Made by a program: the position numbers and the translations under genes. The notes beneath the pieces were generated by a model. It saw nothing but the letters and a program-made list of their open reading frames with translations. It made no database searches and was not told the origin of the DNA. Positions 43,586 to 51,794 of a DNA stretch of 64,000 nucleotides are shown here, in pieces. Numbering within the stretch: the first letter of the stretch is position 1; every line of letters starts with the position of its first letter. The DNA comes from Corallococcus sp. NCRR (GTDB lineage: Bacteria; Myxococcota; Myxococcia; Myxococcales; Myxococcaceae), in NCBI RefSeq assembly GCF_026965535.1, contig NZ_CP114039.1:310001-374000 (forward strand), given 5' to 3'.

Positions 43586-44674
43586 GTGCGCCTTCCGGTC
43601 GCCGCCGCACTGCTCAGCCTGGTCGCTTGCTCCGAATCGACCGAAGGCACCACCCCGAAGCTCGAGGGCCTCATCAATCCGCGGCAGCGGCTCATCACCC
43701 CCGCGCGCGTCTGCAACGCCGGTGGCGACGCGAAGGGATGGCGCCTGGAGCTCATCGGCAGCCGCTTCACCCCCGTGCCTCGCGACGCGCTCACCGACTC
43801 GCCGTCCGTGGCGCTGCCCCAGGTCTCGCTGCGCGGCCCCGCCGACTACACGCTCCCCGAGGACCACCTCTTCTTCGCGCGCACCGAGCTCATGCGGATG
43901 GACCTGCCCACCCGCGACAGCACGCCGTCGAACACACTCCCGCCCGGCACCTATACCGTCGCCGTGACGAACCCCCTCGGCGGCACCTCCGAGCTCGAGG
44001 ACGCCCTGCGCGTCGTGCCGCCGCCGGACATCACGAACCTCACCGCGCCCGAGGGCTTCCGCTACAACGCCGCCAGCCCCCTCATCATCGAAGGCAGCGG
44101 CTTCCGCTCGGACGCGCTGCCGCTCATCGTCCTCCAGCGCCAGGGCGAAGAGGACCAGCCCCTCTTCACCCTCACCGTCGTCTCCGACACGCGCATCGAA
44201 ACCGAAGTGCCCCCCGCGACGCCGGAGGGCACCTACGCCCTCACCCTCACCAACCCCGAGGGCTGCTCCGTCACCCGGCCCCAGGCGCTCACCATCACCT
44301 ATCCGCGGCTGGGCAACCTCTCCGTGTCGCCCGCGAGCGGCCCCTCCAAGAGCGACACGGTCATCACCCTCACCAACACCGCGTCCGGCGCGGCGAAGCC
44401 CTTCACGCCCGGCACCCACGACGTGTACCTCGTCGCGCCCGTGAAGACGGACCCCGGCCAGCCGGTGAACATCCCGCTGTACGACGTGAAGTACCTCTCC
44501 GCGTCGCAGCTCCGCGCCACCGTGCCCGGCTGCTCGGGCTTCGACTCGCGGCCCGTCACGGATCCGGCGTGTCCCGGCGGCATCGTGCCCGGCACCTACG
44601 GGTTCATCGTCGCGGACCCCAGCGGTGCCTACGGAACCCTCCCCGCGTCCTCCGGCTTCACCGTCTCCCCATGA
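43586..44674 (+). CDS. Lipoprotein with IPT/TIG-like repeats
   Basis: 362 residues from a GTG at 43586 with GGAGG five bases upstream; this start, not the ATG pair at 43571-43576, gives a lipoprotein signal with lipobox LVAC (Cys14). Three immunoglobulin-like IPT/TIG pieces follow, with repeated phrases such as PPGTYTVAVTNPLGG, PEGTYALTLTNPEGCS and VPGTYGFIVADPSG, each closing a strand pair. It is probably a surface-exposed binding or structural lipoprotein. It overlaps the next gene by ATGA. Confidence 0.82.
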   Translation: MRLPVAAALLSLVACSESTEGTTPKLEGLINPRQRLITPARVCNAGGDAKGWRLELIGSRFTPVPRDALTDSPSVALPQVSLRGPADYTLPEDHLFFARTELMRMDLPTRDSTPSNTLPPGTYTVAVTNPLGGTSELEDALRVVPPPDITNLTAPEGFRYNAASPLIIEGSGFRSDALPLIVLQRQGEEDQPLFTLTVVSDTRIETEVPPATPEGTYALTLTNPEGCSVTRPQALTITYPRLGNLSVSPASGPSKSDTVITLTNTASGAAKPFTPGTHDVYLVAPVKTDPGQPVNIPLYDVKYLSASQLRATVPGCSGFDSRPVTDPACPGGIVPGTYGFIVADPSGAYGTLPASSGFTVSP

Positions 44675-45276
44675 ACGCCCTCGCCCTGCTCGCGGCCGCG
44701 GCGCTGGCCGCCGCCCCCTCCTCCAAGAAGGACAACGGAGGCCCCCTCTTCATCGCGCCCAAGGTGGGCTTCATCAAGCCCGTCACGTCGCTCGGCGGCG
44801 ACCTCTTCCTGGGCGGCGAGGTGGGCTACCTCACGCCCCTCCTCCAGCGGCGCCTCGCGCTGGTGCTGGAGGTGAACTACCACCGGCCCTCCACGTCGGG
44901 GACGCTGCGCGGGCCCCAGTTGGACAACCTGGGCCAGCCCATCGAAGCGCCGTACACGCTCGCCGAGCGCGAGGTGGCCATCCAGTTGTCCGCCGTGTTC
45001 CGCTTCCCCCGCGCGCTCGGGCCGCTCACGCCCTACGTGGGCGCGGGCCCCGGCCTGTACCTGCACCGCGCGACGGTGGAGTCGTTCGACAGCACCGCGT
45101 CGGAGAGCAGCGGCGGGCTGGGCTTCCAGGCGCTCGCGGGCGCGGAGCTGCCGCTGGGGCCGGGCGGCGTCTTCCTGGAGGCGAAGTACCACTTCTCCAC
45201 GGTGGGCTTCCTCACCACCGGCGACGTGAACGCGGGCGCGGTGCTCGCGGCCCTGGGCTACCGGCTGCGGCTGTAA
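44671..45276 (+). CDS. Outer membrane beta-barrel protein, partner of the IPT/TIG lipoprotein
   Basis: 201 residues from the ATG inside the previous stop. A signal peptide (MNALALLAAAALAAAPS) leads to an eight-strand-like barrel with FIAPKVGFIKP, LAEREVAIQLSAVFRFP and YVGAGPGLYLHRA, ending in a terminal strand ALGYRLRL. The tight coupling suggests the lipoprotein and barrel form one surface complex. Confidence 0.8.
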   Translation: MNALALLAAAALAAAPSSKKDNGGPLFIAPKVGFIKPVTSLGGDLFLGGEVGYLTPLLQRRLALVLEVNYHRPSTSGTLRGPQLDNLGQPIEAPYTLAEREVAIQLSAVFRFPRALGPLTPYVGAGPGLYLHRATVESFDSTASESSGGLGFQALAGAELPLGPGGVFLEAKYHFSTVGFLTTGDVNAGAVLAALGYRLRL

Positions 45277-45291
45277 TCGCCGCGAGCCCGC

Positions 45292-45699
45292 TCAGGCCCG
45301 CCCCACCGGCGGGCGCAACATCCGCAGCAGGTGCTGGGCCAGCAGGTCGCGCGTGGCCTGGAGCACCGAGCCCATCAGGTGATGCAGCGCCTCCGCGGTG
45401 TCGCCGTGGGCTTCGCGCACGCGTTCGGAGCGGCCGTCGAAGATGCGCAGCCGGCCGGGCACCAGCGAGATGACCGGCAGCGACGGGTGCCGCTTGCGCA
45501 AGAGCCCCAGGAACAGCGGGTGGTCCTCGTCCGGGCGGCGCAGGTCCACCACCACCAGCGCGGGCTTGTTCTCCTTGATGGAGGCGAAGGCGTCATCGGG
45601 CTCGCCCGTGGCGGACACCTCCACGTCCGGCTCCGCGTCCAGGAAGCGGCTGAGCAGCGCGCGAGACGCCGCATGCGGGCTGACGACCAGGACCCGCAT
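45292..45699 (-). CDS. Receiver-like protein, degenerate response regulator
   Basis: 135 residues from the ATG at 45699. It starts like a CheY receiver (MRVLVVSPHAASRALLSRFL) and retains a phosphoacceptor-like Asp in ALVVVDLRRPDED, but the acidic pair after strand 1 is replaced by Ser-Pro, and the usual Thr and Lys are absent after HPSLPVISLVPG. The second half is a helical tail (LMGSVLQATRDLLAQHLLRML). No output domain is seen. It is convergent with the barrel gene. Confidence 0.75.
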   Translation of the reverse strand: MRVLVVSPHAASRALLSRFLDAEPDVEVSATGEPDDAFASIKENKPALVVVDLRRPDEDHPLFLGLLRKRHPSLPVISLVPGRLRIFDGRSERVREAHGDTAEALHHLMGSVLQATRDLLAQHLLRMLRPPVGRA

Positions 45700-46041
45700 C
45701 AGCGTGATGCCCGGAAGGACACGGGCCTCCAGCCGACGGGCGGAACACAGCGAGCAGCGGCGGGGCAGGTCCAGGACATGAGGTGAGCAGGTAACGCCCG
45801 GGGCCCCCTCGAAGCAATCCATCCCGCGTCCAGGTGCGCCCGCCGTACCGCCAGGCGGCCAATCGTCCGCGCCCATGGCTTCTTCCGGCCGTGCGGGCCA
45901 GAGTGGCGGAGCGCCGTCCAACCCGCTACTTCCCATCCCGCGCGAGCCTCCCCCCACGTCGGCTCCCCGAAGTCCCGAGCGTCCGCCATCGAGCCCCAGT
46001 CCTCCCCCCTTACCGAGCTGCACTACGACAGCGGCACGCTG

Positions 46042-47400
46042 GTGGCGCCGACGCTGCCGGACGACGAGCGGCTGCACGCGCTCTTCCAGAAGGACGGGCG
46101 CACGGGCGTCTTCCGCGCGCCCGCGCGGCACTACCGCGACGTCGTGCTGCGCCTGCGCGAATGCGGGCTGCCCTACGAGGACCGCGCGAAGCGCTTCGAG
46201 CCGGCGGAGTTGCCCCTCGCGGTGCCCATCGAGCCGTTTCCGCATCAGCGCGCGGCGCTGGACGCCTGGACGCGCGCGGGAGGCCGGGGGCTGGTGGAGC
46301 TGCCCACCGGCGCGGGCAAGACACTGCTGGCGGTGCTGGCCATCGCCTGGGTGAAGCGGCCCACGTTGGTGGTGGTGCCCACGCTGGATTTGATGGCGCA
46401 GTGGCAGGGCGTGCTGGCGAAGCACTTCGCCACCCCGGTGGGCATGGTGGGCGGCGGCGTCAACGACCGTCAGACGCTCACCGTGACGACGTACGACTCG
46501 GCGGCGATGCAGATGGAGTTCACGGGCAACCGCTTCGGCCTGCTCATCTGCGACGAGTGCCACCACCTGCCCGCGCCCAGCTACCGCTTCATCGCGGAGG
46601 GGACGCTCGCACCCTACCGGCTGGGGCTCACGGCGACGCTGGAGCGCGCGGACGGCGGCGAGCGCGTGTGCGAGGAACTCCTGGGCCCGCTGGTGCACCG
46701 CACCGGCATCGATGAGCTCCAGGGCCAGTACCTGGCCCCCTATGAAGTCCGCCGCATCGAGGTGCCGCTCACCCCTGACGAGAAGGCGCGCTACGACGAG
46801 GCGCGGGGCCGCTACCTCACGTTCGTGCGCAAGCTGGGCGTGCCGCTCGCGTCACCCGAGGGCTGGGCGCGCTTCCTGGCGCAGAGCCAGCGCAGCGACG
46901 AGGGACGCGCGGCGTACCGGGGCTATCGGGAGCAGCGCCGCATCGCGCTCACCTCCAGCGGCAAGCTGGACGCGCTCTGGAAGATATTGCTGGAGCACCG
47001 CGAGGACCGCGTCATCGTCTTCACGGACGACAACGAGACGGTCTACACGCTGGCGCGCAAGCTGCTCCTGCCCGCGCTCACGCACCACACGCCGCTGCCG
47101 GAGCGCAAGGCGCTGCTGGCCGCGTTCGCCAGCGCGGAGCTGCCGGTGCTGCTCACCTCGCGGGTGCTCAATGAAGGCGTGGACGTGCCGGAGGCGCGCG
47201 TGGGCGTGGTGCTCAGCGGCAGCGGCAGCGTGCGCGAACACGTCCAGCGCCTGGGCCGCATCCTGCGAAAGCGCCCCGGCAAGCGCGCCCTCCTGTACGA
47301 GGTGTGCTCCGCGCAGACGGCGGAGAGCGGCATCAGCGAGAGACGCCGGCAGCACCGCGCCTACCAGGAGCCGGAGGGCCCGCGGAATGCTGACACGTGA
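46042..47400 (+). CDS. XPB-type DEAD/DEAH-box helicase
   Basis: 452 residues from a GTG at 46042. Conserved-looking sequence (LHYDSGTLV) extends at least eight residues upstream with no ATG, GTG or TTG in frame, so the true start may be non-standard or the upstream part may be a non-translated relic. The core shows Walker A LPTGAGKTLLAVLA, motif II CDECHHLP, GLTATLERADG, the ThM-like region and the C-terminal RecA domain with VLNEGVDVPEARVGVVLSGSGS and the Arg finger QRLGRILRKRPGK. XPB helicases pair with the Bax1 nuclease, encoded right after this gene with a 14-base overlap. Confidence 0.9.
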   Translation: MAPTLPDDERLHALFQKDGRTGVFRAPARHYRDVVLRLRECGLPYEDRAKRFEPAELPLAVPIEPFPHQRAALDAWTRAGGRGLVELPTGAGKTLLAVLAIAWVKRPTLVVVPTLDLMAQWQGVLAKHFATPVGMVGGGVNDRQTLTVTTYDSAAMQMEFTGNRFGLLICDECHHLPAPSYRFIAEGTLAPYRLGLTATLERADGGERVCEELLGPLVHRTGIDELQGQYLAPYEVRRIEVPLTPDEKARYDEARGRYLTFVRKLGVPLASPEGWARFLAQSQRSDEGRAAYRGYREQRRIALTSSGKLDALWKILLEHREDRVIVFTDDNETVYTLARKLLLPALTHHTPLPERKALLAAFASAELPVLLTSRVLNEGVDVPEARVGVVLSGSGSVREHVQRLGRILRKRPGKRALLYEVCSAQTAESGISERRRQHRAYQEPEGPRNADT

Positions 47401-48592
47401 GCTGCTCGCCTCGCGCGTTCGCGAAGGCATCCTGCGTCCGTCGTTCGTGAAGACGCACGACCCGTCCCTCCAGGCGCTCGCGAAGGAGCTGCTCGCGGAC
47501 GCGGAGGCCTTCCGGGGCCAGAGCCGCGACGACGTGGAGGAGGCCTTCAGCCTCAAGGCCGGCGCGTTCAGCCGCCCCAAGGTCGCGCGCGGGTTGGTGA
47601 AGCTGCTGCTCGACCGGCTCCTCTTCGACGAGGCCGGCGAGGGCGCCTCGGAGGCGAGATGGCGCACGCTGCTCGTGGCCGCGAAGGTGCTGCGGACCCT
47701 TCCTCCAGACACCACGCTGGAGGCCTACGAAGCGCGCCTCACGGAGGCCCTGGACGCGCCGCTGGCGGACACGCGCGAGGCGCTCTACTCGGACCTGCCC
47801 GGCAACCGGAAGCTGCTCGGGTGGGACGGAGAAGCGCTCACGCCGCAGGGGCTGCTGGACCGCTACAACCTGGCGCTCGCGCAGGGGCCGCTGCTCAACG
47901 CCCGGCGCCTCACCCTGCGCGCGCGGTCGCCGGAGCTGTTGCGCGTGCGCAAGCTCTTGCGGTGGTTGAAGTTCTGCCGGCTGGTCGCGGAGGTGCGCCG
48001 CGACGGCGAGGACTGGTCCCTGGAGGTGGAGGGCCCCGGCGCCATGCTGGCCCTGCAGAAGAAGTACGGCTTGCAGCTCGCGAGCTTCCTCTCCGTGGTC
48101 CCCGTCCTGGAGCGCTGGGAGCTCTCCGCGGTGCTGGAGGACGCGCGCAAGCGCTCCACGCTCCAGCTCTCCCATGAGGATCCGCTGGTGTCCCCGCTGC
48201 CCGCCGCGCTGGGTCACGTGCCGCCGGAGGTGGCCGCGCTGGCGGAGGGCTTCGAGGATGCCGCCTGGGAGCTGGACCTGACGCCCCTGCCCCGCCACAC
48301 CGGCGCCGCCGGCCTGTGCGTGCCCGACCTCACCTTCCGCCACCGGACGACGGGGCAGGAGGTCGCGCTGGAGCTCTTCCACCCGTGGCACGCGGCGCCG
48401 CTGTCACGCCGGCTGGCGGAGCTGCGCGCGCGTCCGGACACAGGACTGCTCCTGGGCGTGGACCGCGCGCTGGCGAAGGAGACCGCGGAGCGGCAGGCGC
48501 TGGAGGATCACCCGCAGGTGGTGCTCTTCAACGGCTTCCCCTCCGTCCGCAAGCTGCGCGAGCGCCTGGGTGGCTTCAGCTCCGGGGTTTGA
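47387..48592 (+). CDS. DUF790 (Bax1-type) nuclease, XPB partner
   Basis: 401 residues from the ATG at 47387 inside the helicase gene. The N-terminal MLTRELLASRVREGILRPSFV is the DUF790 start; the C-terminal part has the PD-(D/E)XK-like strand in CVPDLTFRHRTTGQEVALELFHPWH (Asp and Glu as metal ligands). In archaea Bax1 forms an unwinding-cleavage machine with XPB for nucleotide excision repair. The last 17 bases overlap the convergent XRE gene. Confidence 0.85.
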   Translation: MLTRELLASRVREGILRPSFVKTHDPSLQALAKELLADAEAFRGQSRDDVEEAFSLKAGAFSRPKVARGLVKLLLDRLLFDEAGEGASEARWRTLLVAAKVLRTLPPDTTLEAYEARLTEALDAPLADTREALYSDLPGNRKLLGWDGEALTPQGLLDRYNLALAQGPLLNARRLTLRARSPELLRVRKLLRWLKFCRLVAEVRRDGEDWSLEVEGPGAMLALQKKYGLQLASFLSVVPVLERWELSAVLEDARKRSTLQLSHEDPLVSPLPAALGHVPPEVAALAEGFEDAAWELDLTPLPRHTGAAGLCVPDLTFRHRTTGQEVALELFHPWHAAPLSRRLAELRARPDTGLLLGVDRALAKETAERQALEDHPQVVLFNGFPSVRKLRERLGGFSSGV

Positions 48593-48941
48593 ACTGCGAG
48601 GCCAGCACGCTGAGGATGCGCACGGAGCCCCGGTCCAGTTGCTTCGCGCGGCGCAGGAGCCGGCGCAACTCCGCGGACTCGCCGTAGTCGGACGGAGGCT
48701 CCGCGGCCCACTTCACGTCCTGGGACGGCTTGAGCCCCAGCGCCTCGTCCGCGGAGATGGACAGCACCACGCACAACCGGCGGAAGGTCTGGATGCTGGG
48801 CAGCATGTGGCCGCGCTCCAGGCGCCCGTAGACCTCACTGGCGATGCCGATGCGTTCCGCCACGTCCGCCTGGGTCAGGTTCAGGCGGGTGCGGGCGACG
48901 CGAGCCGCGCCTCCGAGCCGGGATGCGAGGGTCTTTTCCAT
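48576..48941 (-). CDS. XRE-family helix-turn-helix regulator
   Basis: 121 residues. The HTH lies at about 13-67: VARTRLNLTQADVAERIGIASEVYGRLERGHMLPSIQTFRRLC. No sensor domain is recognisable in the remaining part, which is basic and may dimerise. It is convergent with the Bax1-type gene; target genes are unknown. Confidence 0.88.
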   Translation of the reverse strand: MEKTLASRLGGAARVARTRLNLTQADVAERIGIASEVYGRLERGHMLPSIQTFRRLCVVLSISADEALGLKPSQDVKWAAEPPSDYGESAELRRLLRRAKQLDRGSVRILSVLASQFKPRS

Positions 48942-49070
48942 GGGGTCGTTAACCTACCGGGTTCGCCCATGTCGATATGACTTGAGAGGTTGGCTTCCAA
49001 GAACTTCCGGGGTAGGCTTTTCGCGACACAACCTCTTGCGTCAAGCCCGTCCGCACCACCCACCGCCTTC

Positions 49071-49433
49071 ATGCGAGAGACCTCCGACCCCTCTCCCAGC
49101 TTCCTCTTCGTGGACGCGGATCCGCGTGCGCTGGCCGCGCTGCGGCGGCTCTCCCGGTATCTGCCCGGAGACAAGCGCTTCGCCCTGGGCGTGCGCGAAG
49201 CGGAGCGGCTGATGGGGGAAGCGGCGCCGTCCGTGGTGGTGTGCGGCCAGGGCCTGCCGGATGGTGACGGGCTGTGCCTGCTCACGTGCGTGCGCGCCCG
49301 GCATCCGCGCGCCGCGTGCGCGCTGCACACCACGCATCCCCCGTCCCGCGGGCTGCGGGAGAAGGGCATCACCTGGATGGACCGCGCCGCGCCGCCGCAG
49401 CAGGTGCTGGCGCTCCTGGAGTCGTTGAGCTGA
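49071..49433 (+). CDS. Pseudo-receiver-like protein
   Basis: 120 residues from the ATG at 49071; a start at 48990 would add a poorly conserved tail. FLFVDADPRALAALRRL retains the acidic pair after strand 1, but the phosphoacceptor position in VVVCGQGLPDGDG is not Asp, so phosphorylation at the usual site is unlikely. No output domain. It may be a protein-interaction module. Confidence 0.7.
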   Translation: MRETSDPSPSFLFVDADPRALAALRRLSRYLPGDKRFALGVREAERLMGEAAPSVVVCGQGLPDGDGLCLLTCVRARHPRAACALHTTHPPSRGLREKGITWMDRAAPPQQVLALLESLS

Positions 49434-49509
49434 CGGCGGGCTGCCGGCCGGGCGTTCCCATGGCGTGCGCGGCGGGGAGCGTTAAGGTAGTGCCTCCCGC
49501 GCGCACACC

Positions 49510-50346
49510 ATGAAGCTCTACGCCATCAGCGACCTGCACCTGCGGCACAAGGAAAACCACGAGGCGCTGGCGGCACTCGCGCCGCGTCCGGAGGACTGGC
49601 TCATCGTCGGCGGTGACGTGGGCGAAACGCTCGCGGACATGGAGCTGATGCTGCGCACGCTCACCGCGCGCTTCCGCCAGGTCGTCTGGGTGCCGGGCAA
49701 CCACGAGCTGTGGACCATGCCCTCCGAGCAGCCTCCGCTGAAGGGCGAGGCGCGCTACCTGCGCATGGTGGACCTGTGCCACCGCTACGGCGCGCTCACG
49801 CCGGAGGACCCGTACCCGCGCTGGCCCGGAGAAGGCCCGCCCCGCGTCATCGTCCCCATGTTCCTGGGCTACGACTACACCTTCCGCCCGGACACCGTGC
49901 CCGCGGACAAGGCGCTGGAGTGGGCCTGGGAGGACGACCTGATGTGCACGGACGAGGTGCTCCTGCATCCGGAGCCCTACCCCACCCGTCAGGCCTGGTG
50001 TCACGCGCGCGTGGAGCGCACCCGCGCGCGGCTGGAGCGGCTGCCGCCGGAGTGCTCCACCATCCTCATCAACCACTACCCGCTGCGCTACGAGCACGTG
50101 CGGCTGCCGCGCATCCCGCGCTTCTCCATCTGGTGCGGCACGCGCCTCACCGAGGACTGGCACACGCGCTACCGCGCGGAGGTGGTGGTGACAGGGCACC
50201 TGCACATGCCCTCCACGCTGTGGCGAGACGGCGTGCGCTTCGAGGAGGTCTCCCTGGGCTACCCCATGCAGTGGCGTCACCGGGGCGGCCTGGAGCGCTG
50301 CCTGCGCGAGGTGCTCCCCGGTCCCCAGCCCGTCCCCCAGCCGTGA
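49510..50346 (+). CDS. Metallophosphoesterase
   Basis: 278 residues. Calcineurin-like motifs: AISDLHLRHKEN, LIVGGDVGET, WVPGNHELW, LINHYPLRYE and VVTGHLHMPSTLWRDG. Substrate unknown; family members cut cyclic nucleotides, DNA or phosphoproteins. The upstream GGTAGT lies about 20 bases before the ATG. Confidence 0.9.
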   Translation: MKLYAISDLHLRHKENHEALAALAPRPEDWLIVGGDVGETLADMELMLRTLTARFRQVVWVPGNHELWTMPSEQPPLKGEARYLRMVDLCHRYGALTPEDPYPRWPGEGPPRVIVPMFLGYDYTFRPDTVPADKALEWAWEDDLMCTDEVLLHPEPYPTRQAWCHARVERTRARLERLPPECSTILINHYPLRYEHVRLPRIPRFSIWCGTRLTEDWHTRYRAEVVVTGHLHMPSTLWRDGVRFEEVSLGYPMQWRHRGGLERCLREVLPGPQPVPQP

Positions 50347-50393
50347 CGGCGTGAGTCATCGCCCGGTGCGGGCCGCGTCACCCCGCCGTGCGT

Positions 50394-50423
50394 TTGACGG
50401 TGTGCGGCCCGCGGGCGTGTAGT
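50394..50423 (+). promoter_or_regulatory. Promoter of the first DUF418 gene, probably leaderless
   Basis: TTGACG at 50394-50399, an 18-base spacer, then TGTAGT at 50418-50423; the ATG follows only eight bases later. The second DUF418 gene has the same two hexamers with the same spacing. Confidence 0.6.
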
Positions 50424-50431
50424 CGCGCGCC

Positions 50432-51724
50432 ATGCCCGAGCCCTCCACCGCTGGCCCTGTCGAACTCTCCGAGCGCGTGCACCTGCTGGACGCCCTGCGC
50501 GGCTTCGCGCTGCTGGGCGTCTTCGTCTCCAACAGCCTGAGCTGGTTCAGCGGCCGGCAGCTCCTGCCGCAGGAGCAGTCCCAGGCGCTGGCCGCGCCCC
50601 TGCTGGAGACGGTGGTCCGCCAGCTCTACGCCTTCTTCGTGGACCAGAAGTTCGTCACCCTCTTCTCCCTGCTCTTCGGCCTGGGCTTCGCGCTCCAGAT
50701 GACGCGCGCGGAGGGGCGGGGCACGTCCATCGTGCCGGTGTACCGGCGCCGGCTGCTCGCACTGCTGGGCATCGGGTTGGTCCACATGTTCGCCATCTGG
50801 GTGGGCGACATCCTCAGCACCTACGCGCTGGTGGGCTTCGTGCTGCTGTTGTTCCGCCAGCGCTCGGACCGGACGGTGCTCACCTGGGTGGCGGTGCTCT
50901 TCGTCGTCCTGCCGCTCACGCTGTCCGTCGCGCAGCGCTTCGGCCCGGAGCTGCTGCACGGCCAAGAGGCCGCGGAAGCCGCCGCCAGGGCCACGCGCGA
51001 GGAGGACGCCGCGCACCGCACGGAGTTCCTCACCGGCCTGTCCAGCGAGTCCGTGCTCACGTCACAGAAGGCCAACGCCCTCTACGCCTGGCAGAACCTG
51101 CCCAACCCGGGACGCCCCATCTGGCTGAGCATCATCCTAGGCCGCTTCCTCCTGGGCCTGTGGATGGGCCGCAAGAAGCTGCTGGAGGACGTGGAGCGCC
51201 ACCGCGGGCTGCTCGTCCGGGTGATGGCGTGGGGGCTGGGCGTGGGCAGCGCCATCGCCACCCTGTCGTTGGTGCTCTACCTGAGGAAACAGGGCGTCCC
51301 CGGCGCGCAGGTCACCCCTCCCGCGTGGATGGTGGGCATGCGCACCCTGCGGGAGGTGGGCTACCTCTTCATGGGCTGCGGCTACGCGGCGGCCTTCGCG
51401 CTGCTCTTCCAGAAGGCGCGCTGGAGGAAGGTGCTGGGCGTGCTCACGCCCGCGGGCCGCATGGCCCTGACGCTCTACCTCATGCAGTCGGTCATCAGCC
51501 TCTGGCTGTATGACGGCTGGGGCCTGGGGCTGGTGGCCAGGACGCCGCCCTCGCGCACGGTGCTCCTGTGCCTGGGGGTCTTCGCGGCGCAGGTGGCCTT
51601 CAGCCACTGGTGGCTGGCGAGGTTCCGCTTCGGTCCGGTGGAGTGGCTGTGGCGCTCGCTCACCTACGGCCGCGCCCAGCCCATGCGCGTGGCCCCCGCC
51701 AGCGAGGCGCGCCCGGCGCACTGA
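50432..51724 (+). CDS. DUF418 domain membrane protein, copy 1
   Basis: 430 residues with about eight to ten membrane helices. The N-terminal VHLLDALRGFALLGVFVSNSL and FSLLFGLGFALQMTRAE, and the C-terminal LTPAGRMALTLYLMQSVISLWLYDGWGLG and QVAFSHWWLARFRFGPVEWLWRSLTYG, match the DUF418 family. Family members resemble acyltransferase-like membrane proteins; function unknown. A paralog follows 70 bases downstream. Confidence 0.92.
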   Translation: MPEPSTAGPVELSERVHLLDALRGFALLGVFVSNSLSWFSGRQLLPQEQSQALAAPLLETVVRQLYAFFVDQKFVTLFSLLFGLGFALQMTRAEGRGTSIVPVYRRRLLALLGIGLVHMFAIWVGDILSTYALVGFVLLLFRQRSDRTVLTWVAVLFVVLPLTLSVAQRFGPELLHGQEAAEAAARATREEDAAHRTEFLTGLSSESVLTSQKANALYAWQNLPNPGRPIWLSIILGRFLLGLWMGRKKLLEDVERHRGLLVRVMAWGLGVGSAIATLSLVLYLRKQGVPGAQVTPPAWMVGMRTLREVGYLFMGCGYAAAFALLFQKARWRKVLGVLTPAGRMALTLYLMQSVISLWLYDGWGLGLVARTPPSRTVLLCLGVFAAQVAFSHWWLARFRFGPVEWLWRSLTYGRAQPMRVAPASEARPAH

Positions 51725-51757
51725 AAATGTATCGGTGTATCAAGCGGGGCGCGTGAT

Positions 51758-51787
51758 TTGACGCTGCCAAGGGCGCCAGCATGTAGT
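51758..51787 (+). promoter_or_regulatory. Promoter of the second DUF418 gene, probably leaderless
   Basis: TTGACG at 51758-51763, an 18-base spacer and TGTAGT at 51782-51787; the ATG at 51795 follows seven bases later. Identical hexamers and spacing to the first copy. Confidence 0.6.
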
Positions 51788-51794
51788 GCCCGGC

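Noticed and set aside
45297..45315. GCCCGCC-CCACC-GGCGGGC hairpin as terminator between convergent genes
   Set aside because: It lies inside the coding end of the receiver-like gene and has no T-run.
50368..50412. Inverted repeat GCGGGCCGC / GCGGCCCGC after the metallophosphoesterase
   Set aside because: The loop is 27 bases and the right arm lies in the DUF418 promoter spacer, so a terminator role is doubtful.
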